Notes under the pieces: generated by a model
Seen by the model: only the letters and a program-made list of their open reading frames with translations
Databases searched by the model: none
What the model was told of the DNA's origin: nothing
Made by a program: the position numbers and the translations under genes
Shown: piece by piece, positions 15,978 to 24,143 of the stretch
Layout: every line of letters starts with the position of its first letter
How positions within the stretch are numbered: position 1 is the first letter of the stretch
Source of the DNA: Acidobacteriota bacterium
Lineage (GTDB): Bacteria; Acidobacteriota; Terriglobia; Terriglobales; Acidobacteriaceae
NCBI GenBank assembly: GCA_013285705.1
Contig: JABDHA010000029.1
Coordinates: 1-34,997, forward strand
DNA length: 34,997 nt
Direction of reading: 5' to 3'

Positions 15978-18428
15978 ATGCTCTCTGTTCGCCGCCTGTT
16001 TGGGTTTCTCTTGTTCTTTACCCTCTGCTTGCCCTGCATTGCGGAAACACAATCCATTGCGCAAATAACTGCAGGGCTGCAAAAGCTCGACGGCCTATTC
16101 CCCGTCTCCTGGGATGCCAAGGCAGGCAAGCTCTATCTTGAAATTGATACCTTCGGCAAGGATTTCCTCTTCCTCGATTCCCTACCTTACGGCGTCGGCT
16201 CGAACGATCTCGGCCTCGATCGCGGCCAACTCGGCAAAGGCCGCGTCGTGCGCTTCTACCGCAGCGGACCGAAGGTACTGCTGATCGAACGCAATCTCGA
16301 TTACCGTTCAAGCTCGCCCCACGCCGAAGAACAATTGGATGTCGCACAATCCTTCGCTGAATCCGTTCTCTGGGGATTCAAGGTCGAAGCAGAAGACGGC
16401 GACAAAGTCCTTATCGATGCCACGGACTTTTTTCTCCATGATGCACACGGCGTCGCCGAGCGCCTGCAGGCTGCAAAGCAAGGCAGCTACCATCTCGACG
16501 CCTCGCGCAGCGCTATCTCCATGGAAAGCACGAAAAACTTCCCGCTAAATACGGAAGTCGAATCGGTGCTTACCTTCGCAGTAGACGACATATCAAAAGC
16601 CGCACTCGTCGCCTCGGTCACACCGGATGCTCATGCCGTTACCGTGCATGAGCACTACTCTTTCATCCAATTGCCCGATGATGGATACAAGCCGCGCGCC
16701 TTCGATCCCCGCTCTGGATACTTCGACATCAACTACCGCGACTACTCCGCGCCTCTCGGCCAGCCGATAGATGTTCACCTGATAGCGCGCCATCATCTCC
16801 AGAAAAAAGATCCCGGCGCAGCGATCAGCGAGCCGGTCAAACCGATTGTCTACTACGTCGATCGCGGCGCGCCCGAGCCAATTCGCAGTGCATTGGTTGA
16901 AGGCGCAAGCTGGTGGAACCAGGCATTCGAGGCGGCAGGATTTAAGAATGCGTTTCAAGTCAAGGTCATGCCCGAGGGCGCGGACCCAATGGACGTACGT
17001 TACAACGTCATCCAGTGGGTGCATCGCGCTACGCGCGGCTGGTCGTATGGCGAAGGCGTCACCGATCCGCGCACCGGCGAAATCATCAAAGGTCAGGTCA
17101 CGCTCGGCTCTTTACGTGGACGGCAGGACTATCTCATCGCCGAGGCACTTCTTTCGCCCTACGAACAAGGCAAGCCAGTTCCCGACGCAATGAAGGAGAT
17201 GGTGCTCGCGCGCATCCGCCAGCTCGCCGCGCATGAAGTAGGACACACGCTCGGCCTCGCTCATAATTTTGCCGCCAGCTCCGTCGCGCCTGGAACCTCG
17301 GTCATGGACTACCCGCACCCGTGGATCACGCTGAAGCCGGATGGCGTACCCGATCTCTCGCACGCCTACACAACGGGTATCGGCACCTGGGACAAGGTTG
17401 CCATCACCTACGGCTACTCCGAGTTCCCGCAAAACGCCGACGAGCACAAGGCTCTCGATGCGATTCTGCGCAAAGCCACCGACAGCGGGCAGCTCTTTAT
17501 CACCGATGAGGATTCGCGGCCGCTGGGCAGCGCCCAACCACACTCGCACCTGTGGGACAACGGCCCAGATCCAGCCGACGAGCTGAACCGCATCCTCACC
17601 GTCCGCGCCGCAGCCCTGAAGCGCTTTGGAGAGAATGCGATTCAGCCGGGCCAGCCCATGGCGCAGCTTGAAGACACGTTAGTGCCGCTCTACCTGCTGC
17701 ATCGCTACCAGACAGAAGCAGCCAGCAAAGAGATCGGCGGCCTCGATTATCGCTATGCCATGCGCGGCGACGGTCAACTGGTCACGCGCATGGTCTCCGC
17801 CGCCGATCAGCAGAAGGCCGTGGATGCTGTCCTGCACACACTTGATCCATCCACGCTAACGCTACCCGAATCACTGCTCGATATACTTCCGCCGCGCCCT
17901 CCTGGCTATCCCACCACACGTGAATCGTTCCCCGGCCGCACCGGCCTCACCTTCGACCCGCAAGGCGCAGTCGAATCAGCGGCGAATCTAACCGCAAGCC
18001 TGCTCTTCGAGCCCAGCCGCGCCAGCCGTCTCGTCGAATACAAATTGCGCGACAACTCACTCCCGGGACTCGACGACGTCGTCAATCAGACGCTCAAAGC
18101 CACGTGGTACGCGCCGCGCCAGGGAACAATCACGCTTAACACCCAGCTCACTGTCGAAGATGTCATCCTGCGCCACCTTCTCGCGCTCGCTGCCTCGCAG
18201 TCTGCTTCACCGGAGGCCCGAGCCATCGCCGCTTCTGAGACAGCCCAGCTTAAAGATTGGCTCAAAAGCAGAATTGGCGATGCAAGTGCCCCTGCATTGC
18301 TCCATGCACACTGGCTGGCAGCACAGAATGAGATCGAAGCCTTCAGCAAGGACCCGGCAAAATTCGCAACCGTAACCGGTCTCGAACCGCCACCGGGCCA
18401 GCCCATCGGCGACGAGGAGGACTTTTAG
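15978..18428 (+). CDS. Secreted zinc-dependent metalloprotease (DUF5117/DUF4953 type)
   Basis: Protein of 816 residues with a signal peptide (LFGFLLFFTLCLPCIA). The middle part has the N-terminal beta-rich domains seen in DUF5117/DUF5118 proteins (YLEIDTFGKDFLFLDSLPYG, RGQLGKGRVVRFYRSGPKVL). The metzincin-type zinc site HEVGHTLGLAH is at 419-429 (His419, His423 and His429 as ligands, Glu420 as catalytic base), with a Met-turn SVMDYPHP at 441-448. This combination is what databases label zinc-dependent metalloprotease with a DUF4953 domain. It is probably periplasmic or secreted and may serve in protein turnover or scavenging; no substrate is known. AAGG 8 bases before ATG 15978 supports the start. 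It seems to be a single-gene unit. Confidence 0.9.
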   Translation: MLSVRRLFGFLLFFTLCLPCIAETQSIAQITAGLQKLDGLFPVSWDAKAGKLYLEIDTFGKDFLFLDSLPYGVGSNDLGLDRGQLGKGRVVRFYRSGPKVLLIERNLDYRSSSPHAEEQLDVAQSFAESVLWGFKVEAEDGDKVLIDATDFFLHDAHGVAERLQAAKQGSYHLDASRSAISMESTKNFPLNTEVESVLTFAVDDISKAALVASVTPDAHAVTVHEHYSFIQLPDDGYKPRAFDPRSGYFDINYRDYSAPLGQPIDVHLIARHHLQKKDPGAAISEPVKPIVYYVDRGAPEPIRSALVEGASWWNQAFEAAGFKNAFQVKVMPEGADPMDVRYNVIQWVHRATRGWSYGEGVTDPRTGEIIKGQVTLGSLRGRQDYLIAEALLSPYEQGKPVPDAMKEMVLARIRQLAAHEVGHTLGLAHNFAASSVAPGTSVMDYPHPWITLKPDGVPDLSHAYTTGIGTWDKVAITYGYSEFPQNADEHKALDAILRKATDSGQLFITDEDSRPLGSAQPHSHLWDNGPDPADELNRILTVRAAALKRFGENAIQPGQPMAQLEDTLVPLYLLHRYQTEAASKEIGGLDYRYAMRGDGQLVTRMVSAADQQKAVDAVLHTLDPSTLTLPESLLDILPPRPPGYPTTRESFPGRTGLTFDPQGAVESAANLTASLLFEPSRASRLVEYKLRDNSLPGLDDVVNQTLKATWYAPRQGTITLNTQLTVEDVILRHLLALAASQSASPEARAIAASETAQLKDWLKSRIGDASAPALLHAHWLAAQNEIEAFSKDPAKFATVTGLEPPPGQPIGDEEDF

Positions 18429-18538
18429 AACGCATGCACACGAAGTAACACCTTGCGCAGCAAAGTGTGGGATCAGGGCTTGCCGATGCTGTTCGCCTTC
18501 CCCTATTCTGAGAGGTTTCCTGACTAGAGGTGAATTCC

Positions 18539-20296
18539 ATGCCAGATGCGCCGCAAATCAACTCGTTATCGTCGAACGCATCTGTAGAAAAACAGCGTTG
18601 GGAAGAGCAAGCCCTCGATCCGGCCCTGAAGAAAACGCCGGAAAGACCCATTGGCAAAGCCTCCGGCATCAATCTCGACGAATCCGGCCACGCCCGCTTC
18701 ACCACCATCTCGGGCGTTCCTGTCGAGCGGCTGTATACCGAAGCAGACCTGCCTGAAGGCTGGGAAACCAATCTCAACGCACCCGGCGAGCCGCCGTACA
18801 CGCGGGGCATTCATCCCTCTGGCTATCGCGGCAAGCTCTGGACGATGCGCCAGTTTTCCGGCTTCGCCTCACCAGAGGAAACGAATCAGCGCTACAAATA
18901 TCTGCTCGCTAACGGAGGCAGCGGTCTCTCCGTCGCCTTCGATCTTCCCACGCTGATGGGCTGTGACTCCGACGACCCTCAGAGCGAGGGCGAAGTCGGC
19001 AAGTGTGGTGTAGCCATCGATTCGCTCGAAGATATGGAGACGCTCTTCTCCGGCATCGATCTCGAACAAACGACCGTCTCGATGACCATCAACTCGCCCG
19101 CAAGCGTCATCTGGGCCATGTATCTGACAGTCGCCGAGCGCCAGGGCGCTGACTGGAAGAAAATTTCCGGCACGCTCCAGAACGACATTCTCAAGGAGTA
19201 CATCGCACAAAAGGAATACATCTATCCCCCTGCGCCCTCCATGCGTCTCGTCATCGACACGTTTGAATTCGGCTCGCGCTTCACCCCACGCTTCAATCCT
19301 ATTTCCATCTCCGGCTACCATATCCGCGAGGCGGGATCGACCGCACAGCAGGAGTTGGCCTTCACGCTTTATGACGGCATCGAATACGTGGAATGGGCGC
19401 TACGCCGCGGCCTCGCCATCGACGACTTCGCCCCGCGCCTCAGCTTTTTCTTCAATTCGCACAACGACTTCTTTGAAGAGATTGCCAAATTCCGCGCCGC
19501 CCGCAAAATCTGGTATCGCGTCATGGCCGAGCGCTTCGGTGCAACCAATCCGCGATCTACCTGGATGCGCTTTCACACGCAGACGGCAGGTGTCTCGCTC
19601 ACCGCCCAGCAACCGAAGAACAATATCGCCCGCGTCGCGATTCAGGGGCTCGCCGCCGTACTGGGCGGGACGCAATCGCTACACACTGACGCATATGACG
19701 AAGCCCTTGCTCTGCCGACAGAAGACGCAGCGCGCATCGCCCTGCGCACACAACAAATCCTCGCATATGAATCCGGAGCAGCCAGCGTAGCCGATCCACT
19801 CGGTGGCTCTTACTTTGTGGAACGCCTCACACTCGATATGGAAAAAGCCGCCTTCGATTATTTCGAAAAACTCGACGCGATGGGAGGCATGGTACGCGCC
19901 ATTGAGCACGGCTTCCCGCAAAAAGAAATTGCCGAAGCCAGCTACGTCTACCAGCGGGCGGTCGAGGCGCGCGAGAAAATTATCGTCGGCGTCAATGAAT
20001 ACACAGTCAATGAGGCCGCGCCGCAGATTCTCTACATCGACGAATCTGTCCGTGAAGCACAAAAAGCGAAGCTGAAAAAACTCCGCCGGCAGCGGTCGAA
20101 TGATGCCGTGGCCCGCTCACTCCTTGCGCTATGCCGCGCAGCGGAAAAAGAGCCCTCCGCAGTTACAAATGGCATCTCATCCGTAAATACCATGCCCTTC
20201 CTGCTTGATTGCGTGAAGGCCTACGCTACCATCGGTGAAATCTGCAATGCATTGAAAAAAGTGATGGGGACCTACGAGGAGGTCAGCATCGCCTGA
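18539..20296 (+). CDS. Acyl-CoA mutase large subunit, isobutyryl-CoA mutase-like (methylmalonyl-CoA mutase family)
   Basis: Substrate-binding TIM-barrel subunit (585 residues) of a coenzyme-B12-dependent acyl-CoA mutase. Family motifs are [68 protein letters not shown] and [19 protein letters not shown]. There is no B12-binding DxHxxG domain at the C-terminus, so a separate small subunit is needed; none is in this window. Against Propionibacterium methylmalonyl-CoA mutase, Tyr89 is Phe106 here and Arg207, which binds the free carboxylate, is Gln224. That Phe/Gln pair is the signature of isobutyryl-CoA mutase (n-butyryl/isobutyryl interconversion). An automatic label of methylmalonyl-CoA mutase would therefore probably mislead. 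Start ATG 18539 follows AGAGGTGA; the in-frame GTG at 18530 is part of that ribosome binding site. Confidence 0.9.
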   Translation: MPDAPQINSLSSNASVEKQRWEEQALDPALKKTPERPIGKASGINLDESGHARFTTISGVPVERLYTEADLPEGWETNLNAPGEPPYTRGIHPSGYRGKLWTMRQFSGFASPEETNQRYKYLLANGGSGLSVAFDLPTLMGCDSDDPQSEGEVGKCGVAIDSLEDMETLFSGIDLEQTTVSMTINSPASVIWAMYLTVAERQGADWKKISGTLQNDILKEYIAQKEYIYPPAPSMRLVIDTFEFGSRFTPRFNPISISGYHIREAGSTAQQELAFTLYDGIEYVEWALRRGLAIDDFAPRLSFFFNSHNDFFEEIAKFRAARKIWYRVMAERFGATNPRSTWMRFHTQTAGVSLTAQQPKNNIARVAIQGLAAVLGGTQSLHTDAYDEALALPTEDAARIALRTQQILAYESGAASVADPLGGSYFVERLTLDMEKAAFDYFEKLDAMGGMVRAIEHGFPQKEIAEASYVYQRAVEAREKIIVGVNEYTVNEAAPQILYIDESVREAQKAKLKKLRRQRSNDAVARSLLALCRAAEKEPSAVTNGISSVNTMPFLLDCVKAYATIGEICNALKKVMGTYEEVSIA

Positions 20297-20312
20297 AAAC
20301 GCGGTTATTCTT

Positions 20313-20332
20313 CGTTTTTCTGCTGAAAAACG
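20313..20332. promoter_or_regulatory. Perfect 8-bp inverted repeat before the second LacI gene
   Basis: CGTTTTTC-TGCT-GAAAAACG is a perfect palindrome with a 4-base centre, ending 15 bases before the start codon of the LacI-family gene. It may be an autoregulatory operator or an mRNA hairpin near the ribosome binding site. Confidence 0.45.
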
Positions 20333-20347
20333 TGTTACAAATCGCCT

Positions 20348-21424
20348 ATGAGTGACGACTCTAAAGACAAGCTAGACCCGCCGCATAACGGCGAACCCAT
20401 CAATCTGAAGCAGCTTGCCGCGATTCTTCAGCTCTCGCAGACGACCGTTTCTCTCGTGCTGAATAATTCGCCGGCCGCTAAGTCCATTCCGGCACACACG
20501 CGTGAGCGCGTCTTTCAAGCCGCTCGAAAGTTCCATTACCGCCCGAATTACTTCGCCCGCTCCTTGCGCCGGAATCGCAGCATGTCCATTGGCGTCATGG
20601 CGCCCGACCTAAGCGAAGGCTATTTCACCATGGTCATGAATGGGGTAGAAGAGTACCTGCTGCGCGCGCAGTATTTCTACTTCACCGCCAGCCATTACTG
20701 GAACCATGAGCTCATGCAGGAGTATCCGCGCATGTTGGTGGAACGCGCAGTCGATGGATTTCTGCTGCTCAATACGCCGTCAGAGATCCGCAGCCCGCTG
20801 CCGACCGTCGCCATCTCTGCGCACAACAATTCGCCCGGCGTGACTAACATCATTCTCGATCACATGAGAGGCGCCGAACTCGCGCTGCGGCATCTCTATG
20901 AACTCGGCCACCGAAAAATCGCCTTCGTGAAGGGCCCAAACATCATTCCCGATACCGAATACCGCTGGCGCTCCATTCTTGAAGTCGCACGGCAATTGGA
21001 CATCAAAGTACAACCCGATCATTGCATACAGCTCGATGCTGACAGCTGGTCCCCGGGAGTAGGCTATGAGCCTATGCGCGACCTGCTTGCGCGCGCGCGC
21101 GATTTTACCGCCATTTTCTGCTTCAACGATATCTCTGCGATTGGCGTCATCCGTGCCATTTACGACGCAGGATTAAGCGTGCCGGAAGATATCTCGGTCA
21201 TCGGCTTCGACGACATCATGAGCGCGGCCTACCATAAGCCGAGCCTCACCACGGTTCGCCAGCCTTTGCGTGAAATGGGACGTCAAGGCGCACAGGTCTT
21301 GCTCGATATGATCTCGCAACCCGAAAAGCAGTATCCGGAAGAAATCGTCATGCAACCGGAATTGATCGCCCGTGAATCGACAGGGATCGCTGCCGCCGCA
21401 CAGCGGGGAAAACGTCGAGCCTAG
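20348..21424 (+). CDS. LacI-family transcriptional regulator
   Basis: Repressor or activator of 358 residues. After a charged 17-residue N-terminal tail comes the helix-turn-helix (INLKQLAAILQLSQTTVSLV, then LNNSPAAKSIPAHTRERVF) and the hinge region (FHYRPNYFARSLR). The effector domain begins at MSIGVMAPDLSEGYF and includes LGHRKIAFVKGP, FTAIFCFNDISAIGVIRA and DISVIGFDDIMSAAYHKPSL, near-perfect LacI-family landmarks. It follows the mutase gene by 51 bp on the same strand and could control that gene, itself, or distant sugar genes. Its recognition helix (QTTVSLVLN) differs from that of the regulator at 8286-9380, so the two should bind different operators. There is a 13-base GC alternation within the gene at 21089-21101. 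Confidence 0.93.
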   Translation: MSDDSKDKLDPPHNGEPINLKQLAAILQLSQTTVSLVLNNSPAAKSIPAHTRERVFQAARKFHYRPNYFARSLRRNRSMSIGVMAPDLSEGYFTMVMNGVEEYLLRAQYFYFTASHYWNHELMQEYPRMLVERAVDGFLLLNTPSEIRSPLPTVAISAHNNSPGVTNIILDHMRGAELALRHLYELGHRKIAFVKGPNIIPDTEYRWRSILEVARQLDIKVQPDHCIQLDADSWSPGVGYEPMRDLLARARDFTAIFCFNDISAIGVIRAIYDAGLSVPEDISVIGFDDIMSAAYHKPSLTTVRQPLREMGRQGAQVLLDMISQPEKQYPEEIVMQPELIARESTGIAAAAQRGKRRA

Positions 21425-21697
21425 CTTCTACTTCACCCCTCGATCCAGACCACAGCCAATGCCTTCCAGCCGCGTAGTGCCCGCAGCCAATGCACGCCTC
21501 CTTCCCTTCATGCGGCAGCGGCCAAAGCACCCCCAGCGATCGAGGCTGCTGCACAGGATCAAAATGCCTTGGGCACCGCTTCCGATACCCGATGCTTCAA
21601 TTTCACATGCAGACGTCTTTCCAGCAACTTGAACCCTTCAAACATTCGTCACATCCAATTAGACAATTCTCATTTACGAAATGTCGCAGGAGACACC
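21425..21697. other. Intergenic region without recognisable gene
   Basis: 273 bp between the LacI gene and the aldo/keto reductase. The open frame of the reductase extends upstream to 21569, but that part has no family similarity. A 10-bp direct repeat CAGCCAATGC (21453 and 21484) is the only structure noticed. A promoter for the reductase should be in the AT-richer last 70 bp, but no convincing hexamer pair was found. Confidence 0.6.
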
Positions 21698-22681
21698 ATG
21701 CAATATGTAAACCTCGGATCAACAGGACTCAAGGTATCGCGTCTCTGTTTTGGAACCATGACATATGGTTCCAAAAAGTGGCGCGAATGGATTCTTGAGG
21801 AGGAAGAAAGCAAGCCTTTTCTCCGTCAGGCGCTGGAAGCTGGCATCAATTTTTTTGATACTGCCGATATATACTCCGTCGGAGTCAGTGAAGAAATCCT
21901 CGGGCGGGCCCTGAAAGAATTCGGCCCATCACGGGACAAAGTCGTCATTGCCACCAAGGTTTTTAATGCTATGGGTGACGACCCCAACCAGAAAGGCCTC
22001 TCGCGTAAACACATCCTGCATGCCATCGACGACAGTCTCCGCCGCCTAGGCACAGATTACGTCGACCTCTATCAGATTCATCGCTTCGACTACCAAACGC
22101 CCATGGAAGAGACGCTCGAAGCACTTGACGATGTCGTGCGCGCCGGCAAGGCCCTCTATATTGGAGCATCGTCCATGTTCGCATGGCAGTTTCAGCAGAT
22201 GCTTCACGTCTCTGATACGTTGGGCCTGAGCCGCTTCATTACCATGCAGAACCATTACAACCTGGTGTATCGCGAAGAAGAGCGCGAGATGATTCCTTTA
22301 TGCCGCGACCAGGGTATCGGCCTCATCCCGTGGAGCCCGCTGGCTCGAGGATTTTTGGCCGGCAATCGCAACCAGAAGAATCGTGGAGAAACAGTGCGGG
22401 CTAAAACCGACGAATTCGCACACGGCCTTTACTATCGCGATTCAGATTTTACGGTAGTAGACCAAGTGACAGAAATCGCACAAAAGCGCGGCGTCAGCAA
22501 CGCGCAGATTGCGCTCGCCTGGATGCTCGCGAAACCGGAGATTACAGCACCGATCATCGGAGCCAGCAAGCCGCATCATCTCGATGATGCTCTTGCCGCG
22601 CTTGAAATTCACCTCAATGCCGACGAAATCAAAGCGCTTGAAGAACCGTACGAGCCGCACCCCATTCTAGGCCACAGCTGA
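21698..22681 (+). CDS. Aldo/keto reductase
   Basis: NADPH-dependent oxidoreductase of 327 residues with a TIM-barrel fold that reduces aldehydes or ketones. The catalytic tetrad is visible as Asp54 and Tyr59 (FFDTADIYSVGVSEE), Lys87 (IATKVF) and His128 (LYQIHRFD). GIGLIPWSPLARGFL and the C-terminal nucleotide-binding segment (KPEITAPIIGASKPHHL) are typical of the AKR11/12-like YhdN/Tas group. The true start is ATG 21698 with AGGAG 5 bases upstream. A perfect 12-bp inverted repeat lies at codons 17-27. It ends about 100 bp before the stop of hom, with which it is convergent. The substrate is unknown. Confidence 0.93.
   Translation: MQYVNLGSTGLKVSRLCFGTMTYGSKKWREWILEEEESKPFLRQALEAGINFFDTADIYSVGVSEEILGRALKEFGPSRDKVVIATKVFNAMGDDPNQKGLSRKHILHAIDDSLRRLGTDYVDLYQIHRFDYQTPMEETLEALDDVVRAGKALYIGASSMFAWQFQQMLHVSDTLGLSRFITMQNHYNLVYREEEREMIPLCRDQGIGLIPWSPLARGFLAGNRNQKNRGETVRAKTDEFAHGLYYRDSDFTVVDQVTEIAQKRGVSNAQIALAWMLAKPEITAPIIGASKPHHLDDALAALEIHLNADEIKALEEPYEPHPILGHS
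21748..21776 (+). repeat. Perfect 12-bp inverted repeat inside the reductase gene
   Basis: TTTTGGAACCAT, 5-base loop GACAT, ATGGTTCCAAAA. It starts 50 bases after the start codon of the aldo/keto reductase and would form a stable hairpin in the mRNA. It encodes the conserved FGTMTYGSK segment. Confidence 0.85.
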
Positions 22682-22744
22682 TTTACTTCTTATAACGATT
22701 CACGCTCGTCATTCTGCCCCTGAGCGACGCATAGTGAAAAGAAT

Positions 22745-22777
22745 CCCGGCGATATCTGGCCCTCCGATATCGCTGGG
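22745..22777 (-). terminator. Hairpin between convergent reductase and hom genes, probable terminator
   Basis: CCCGGCGATATC, loop TGGCCCTCC, GATATCGCTGGG form a 12-bp stem with one G-T pair. On the minus strand it begins just after the TAG of hom and is followed by ATTCTTTTC, a short T-rich tail, so it is best read as the rho-independent terminator of hom. It may also stop the convergent reductase transcript. Confidence 0.6.
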
Positions 22778-22778
22778 C

Positions 22779-24059
22779 CTAAGCCTCAGCTTCCGGTTCC
22801 AGAATCTGCAAATCAAGAGTGGGCTCCAACAGACAATCCAGCGTAGCAATCTTCTCCAAAGCACGCTTGAGAGCTGACGATGGACACGGCTCCACAATCA
22901 CAACAAATGGCAGGTTCGCCTTCGTATGCCCCGGTTTCTGCAGAATTGCGTGAATGTTGATCTCCTGTTCGGCCAATGCACCGGCAATCTGGGCGATAAT
23001 GCCCGGACGGTCTTTCACAATGAAGCGAATGTAGTGTCGGAGCAGAAAGTCTCCGCTGACTCCGGCCTTTTTACTTGGCAAATCGATCGTCTTCGACCCA
23101 TGCACAATCGCCAGCAAATCGGAAACGACTGCAACTGCCGTCGGATGGCCGCCCGCACCATGCCCGGAGAAGACTACGTCCCCGCCATACGTGCCGCCAA
23201 CCAGCACCATGTTCTCCGTGCCGCGCGACCACGCCAGCGGAGACGCCTGCGGCACCAGCATCGGCCCCACTGTAGCCAGCACCTCGGAGCCATGCAGCTC
23301 CGCGCGCGAAATCTGACGGATGGTGCATCCCATCTCCCGCGCATAGGCGAAATCAACAGCTGCAATCTCGGTAATCGACTTGCACGGCACCTCGTTCGTC
23401 GTCAGATCGGCACGTAGAGCAATGCGTGAAAGAATTACCAGCTTCGCGCGTGCGTCGAAGCCGCCCACATCTTCCGTCGGATCGGCCTCGGCATATCCCA
23501 ACGACTGCGCTTCCTTCAGCACCGGAGCCAACTCCGCTCCGTCTTCCATCTTGCTCAGAATGAAGTTGCATGTGCCATTCAGAATGCCTTCAATGCGCAG
23601 AATCTGATCGCCTGCCAATCCCTGCTGCAGCCCCGGAATCACCGGTACCCCGCCAGCAACCGCAGCCCCATAAAACAGGTTGCATCCTTTGCTGCGCGCC
23701 AACTTGTCGAGCGCAATACCATGCTCGGCAATCAGCTTCTTATTTGCCGTCACCACTGACTTGCCGGCTTCAAGCGCTCGTCGCACCCATTCGCCAGCCG
23801 GATCGAGTCCGCCGGCAAGCTCCAGCACAACATCCACCGGGGATGCCAATACATCGTCGATCTTCTCGGTCCATACAACTCCGGCCGAAACCCAATCCAC
23901 CTTCTTGCGAGCAACGCTGCGATTGAAGATATGCGTCAGCTCCACGCCCTGCGGCTTGGAGTCGCTGAGAATGCGCGCGACTGAGCTGCCGACAGTGCCA
24001 AATCCAAGAATCGCTACTTTCACAGGGGTCGCCTGCGCGTCAGACACGGATGCACTCAC
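22779..24059 (-). CDS. hom: Homoserine dehydrogenase
   Basis: NAD(P)-dependent enzyme converting aspartate semialdehyde to homoserine, the branch step to threonine and methionine. 426 residues: a Rossmann motif (VAILGFGTVGSSVARIL, residues 15-31), a central catalytic part (VVTANKKLIAEHG, GAAVAGGVPVIPGLQQGLAG, ILNGTCNFILSKM, YAEADPTEDVGGFDARAKL with the catalytic Asp/Lys) and a C-terminal ACT domain (FIVKDRPGIIAQIAGALAEQ) for feedback control by an amino acid, usually threonine. The start is GTG 24059; an in-frame TAG 24 bases upstream excludes a longer form. It lies 84 bp after the histidine kinase gene on the same strand, separated by a leader with alternative hairpins, so it may be read from its own promoter or by read-through. 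Confidence 0.95.
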   Translation of the reverse strand: MSASVSDAQATPVKVAILGFGTVGSSVARILSDSKPQGVELTHIFNRSVARKKVDWVSAGVVWTEKIDDVLASPVDVVLELAGGLDPAGEWVRRALEAGKSVVTANKKLIAEHGIALDKLARSKGCNLFYGAAVAGGVPVIPGLQQGLAGDQILRIEGILNGTCNFILSKMEDGAELAPVLKEAQSLGYAEADPTEDVGGFDARAKLVILSRIALRADLTTNEVPCKSITEIAAVDFAYAREMGCTIRQISRAELHGSEVLATVGPMLVPQASPLAWSRGTENMVLVGGTYGGDVVFSGHGAGGHPTAVAVVSDLLAIVHGSKTIDLPSKKAGVSGDFLLRHYIRFIVKDRPGIIAQIAGALAEQEINIHAILQKPGHTKANLPFVVIVEPCPSSALKRALEKIATLDCLLEPTLDLQILEPEAEA

Positions 24060-24093
24060 TGTGTTCTCTGGTTCTCCTGGCTAATTTGCTGCA

Positions 24094-24140
24094 ATGGAAG
24101 CTGCCTTCCATCTTATCGAAAGTTCTCTTCGATGGAAGCT
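24094..24140 (-). promoter_or_regulatory. Alternative hairpins in the hom leader
   Basis: Two adjacent perfect inverted repeats lie between the histidine kinase stop and the hom start: ATGGAAG-CTGC-CTTCCAT (24094-24111) and ATCGAA-N7-TTCGAT (24115-24133). On the minus strand a first CTTCCATCGAA segment can pair with the following TTCGAT...GGAAG segment. That segment can instead pair with a later CTTCCAT. The two folds exclude each other, as in attenuators, but no T-run follows. Confidence 0.4.
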
Positions 24141-24143
24141 GAT

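Noticed and set aside
21089..21101. Alternating GC run of 13 bases that might form Z-DNA
   Set aside because: It lies within the LacI coding sequence encoding LLARAR and is short, so codon use explains it.
21453..21493. 10-bp direct repeat CAGCCAATGC
   Set aside because: Two imperfectly placed short copies with no link to a promoter; chance is likely in GC-rich intergenic DNA.
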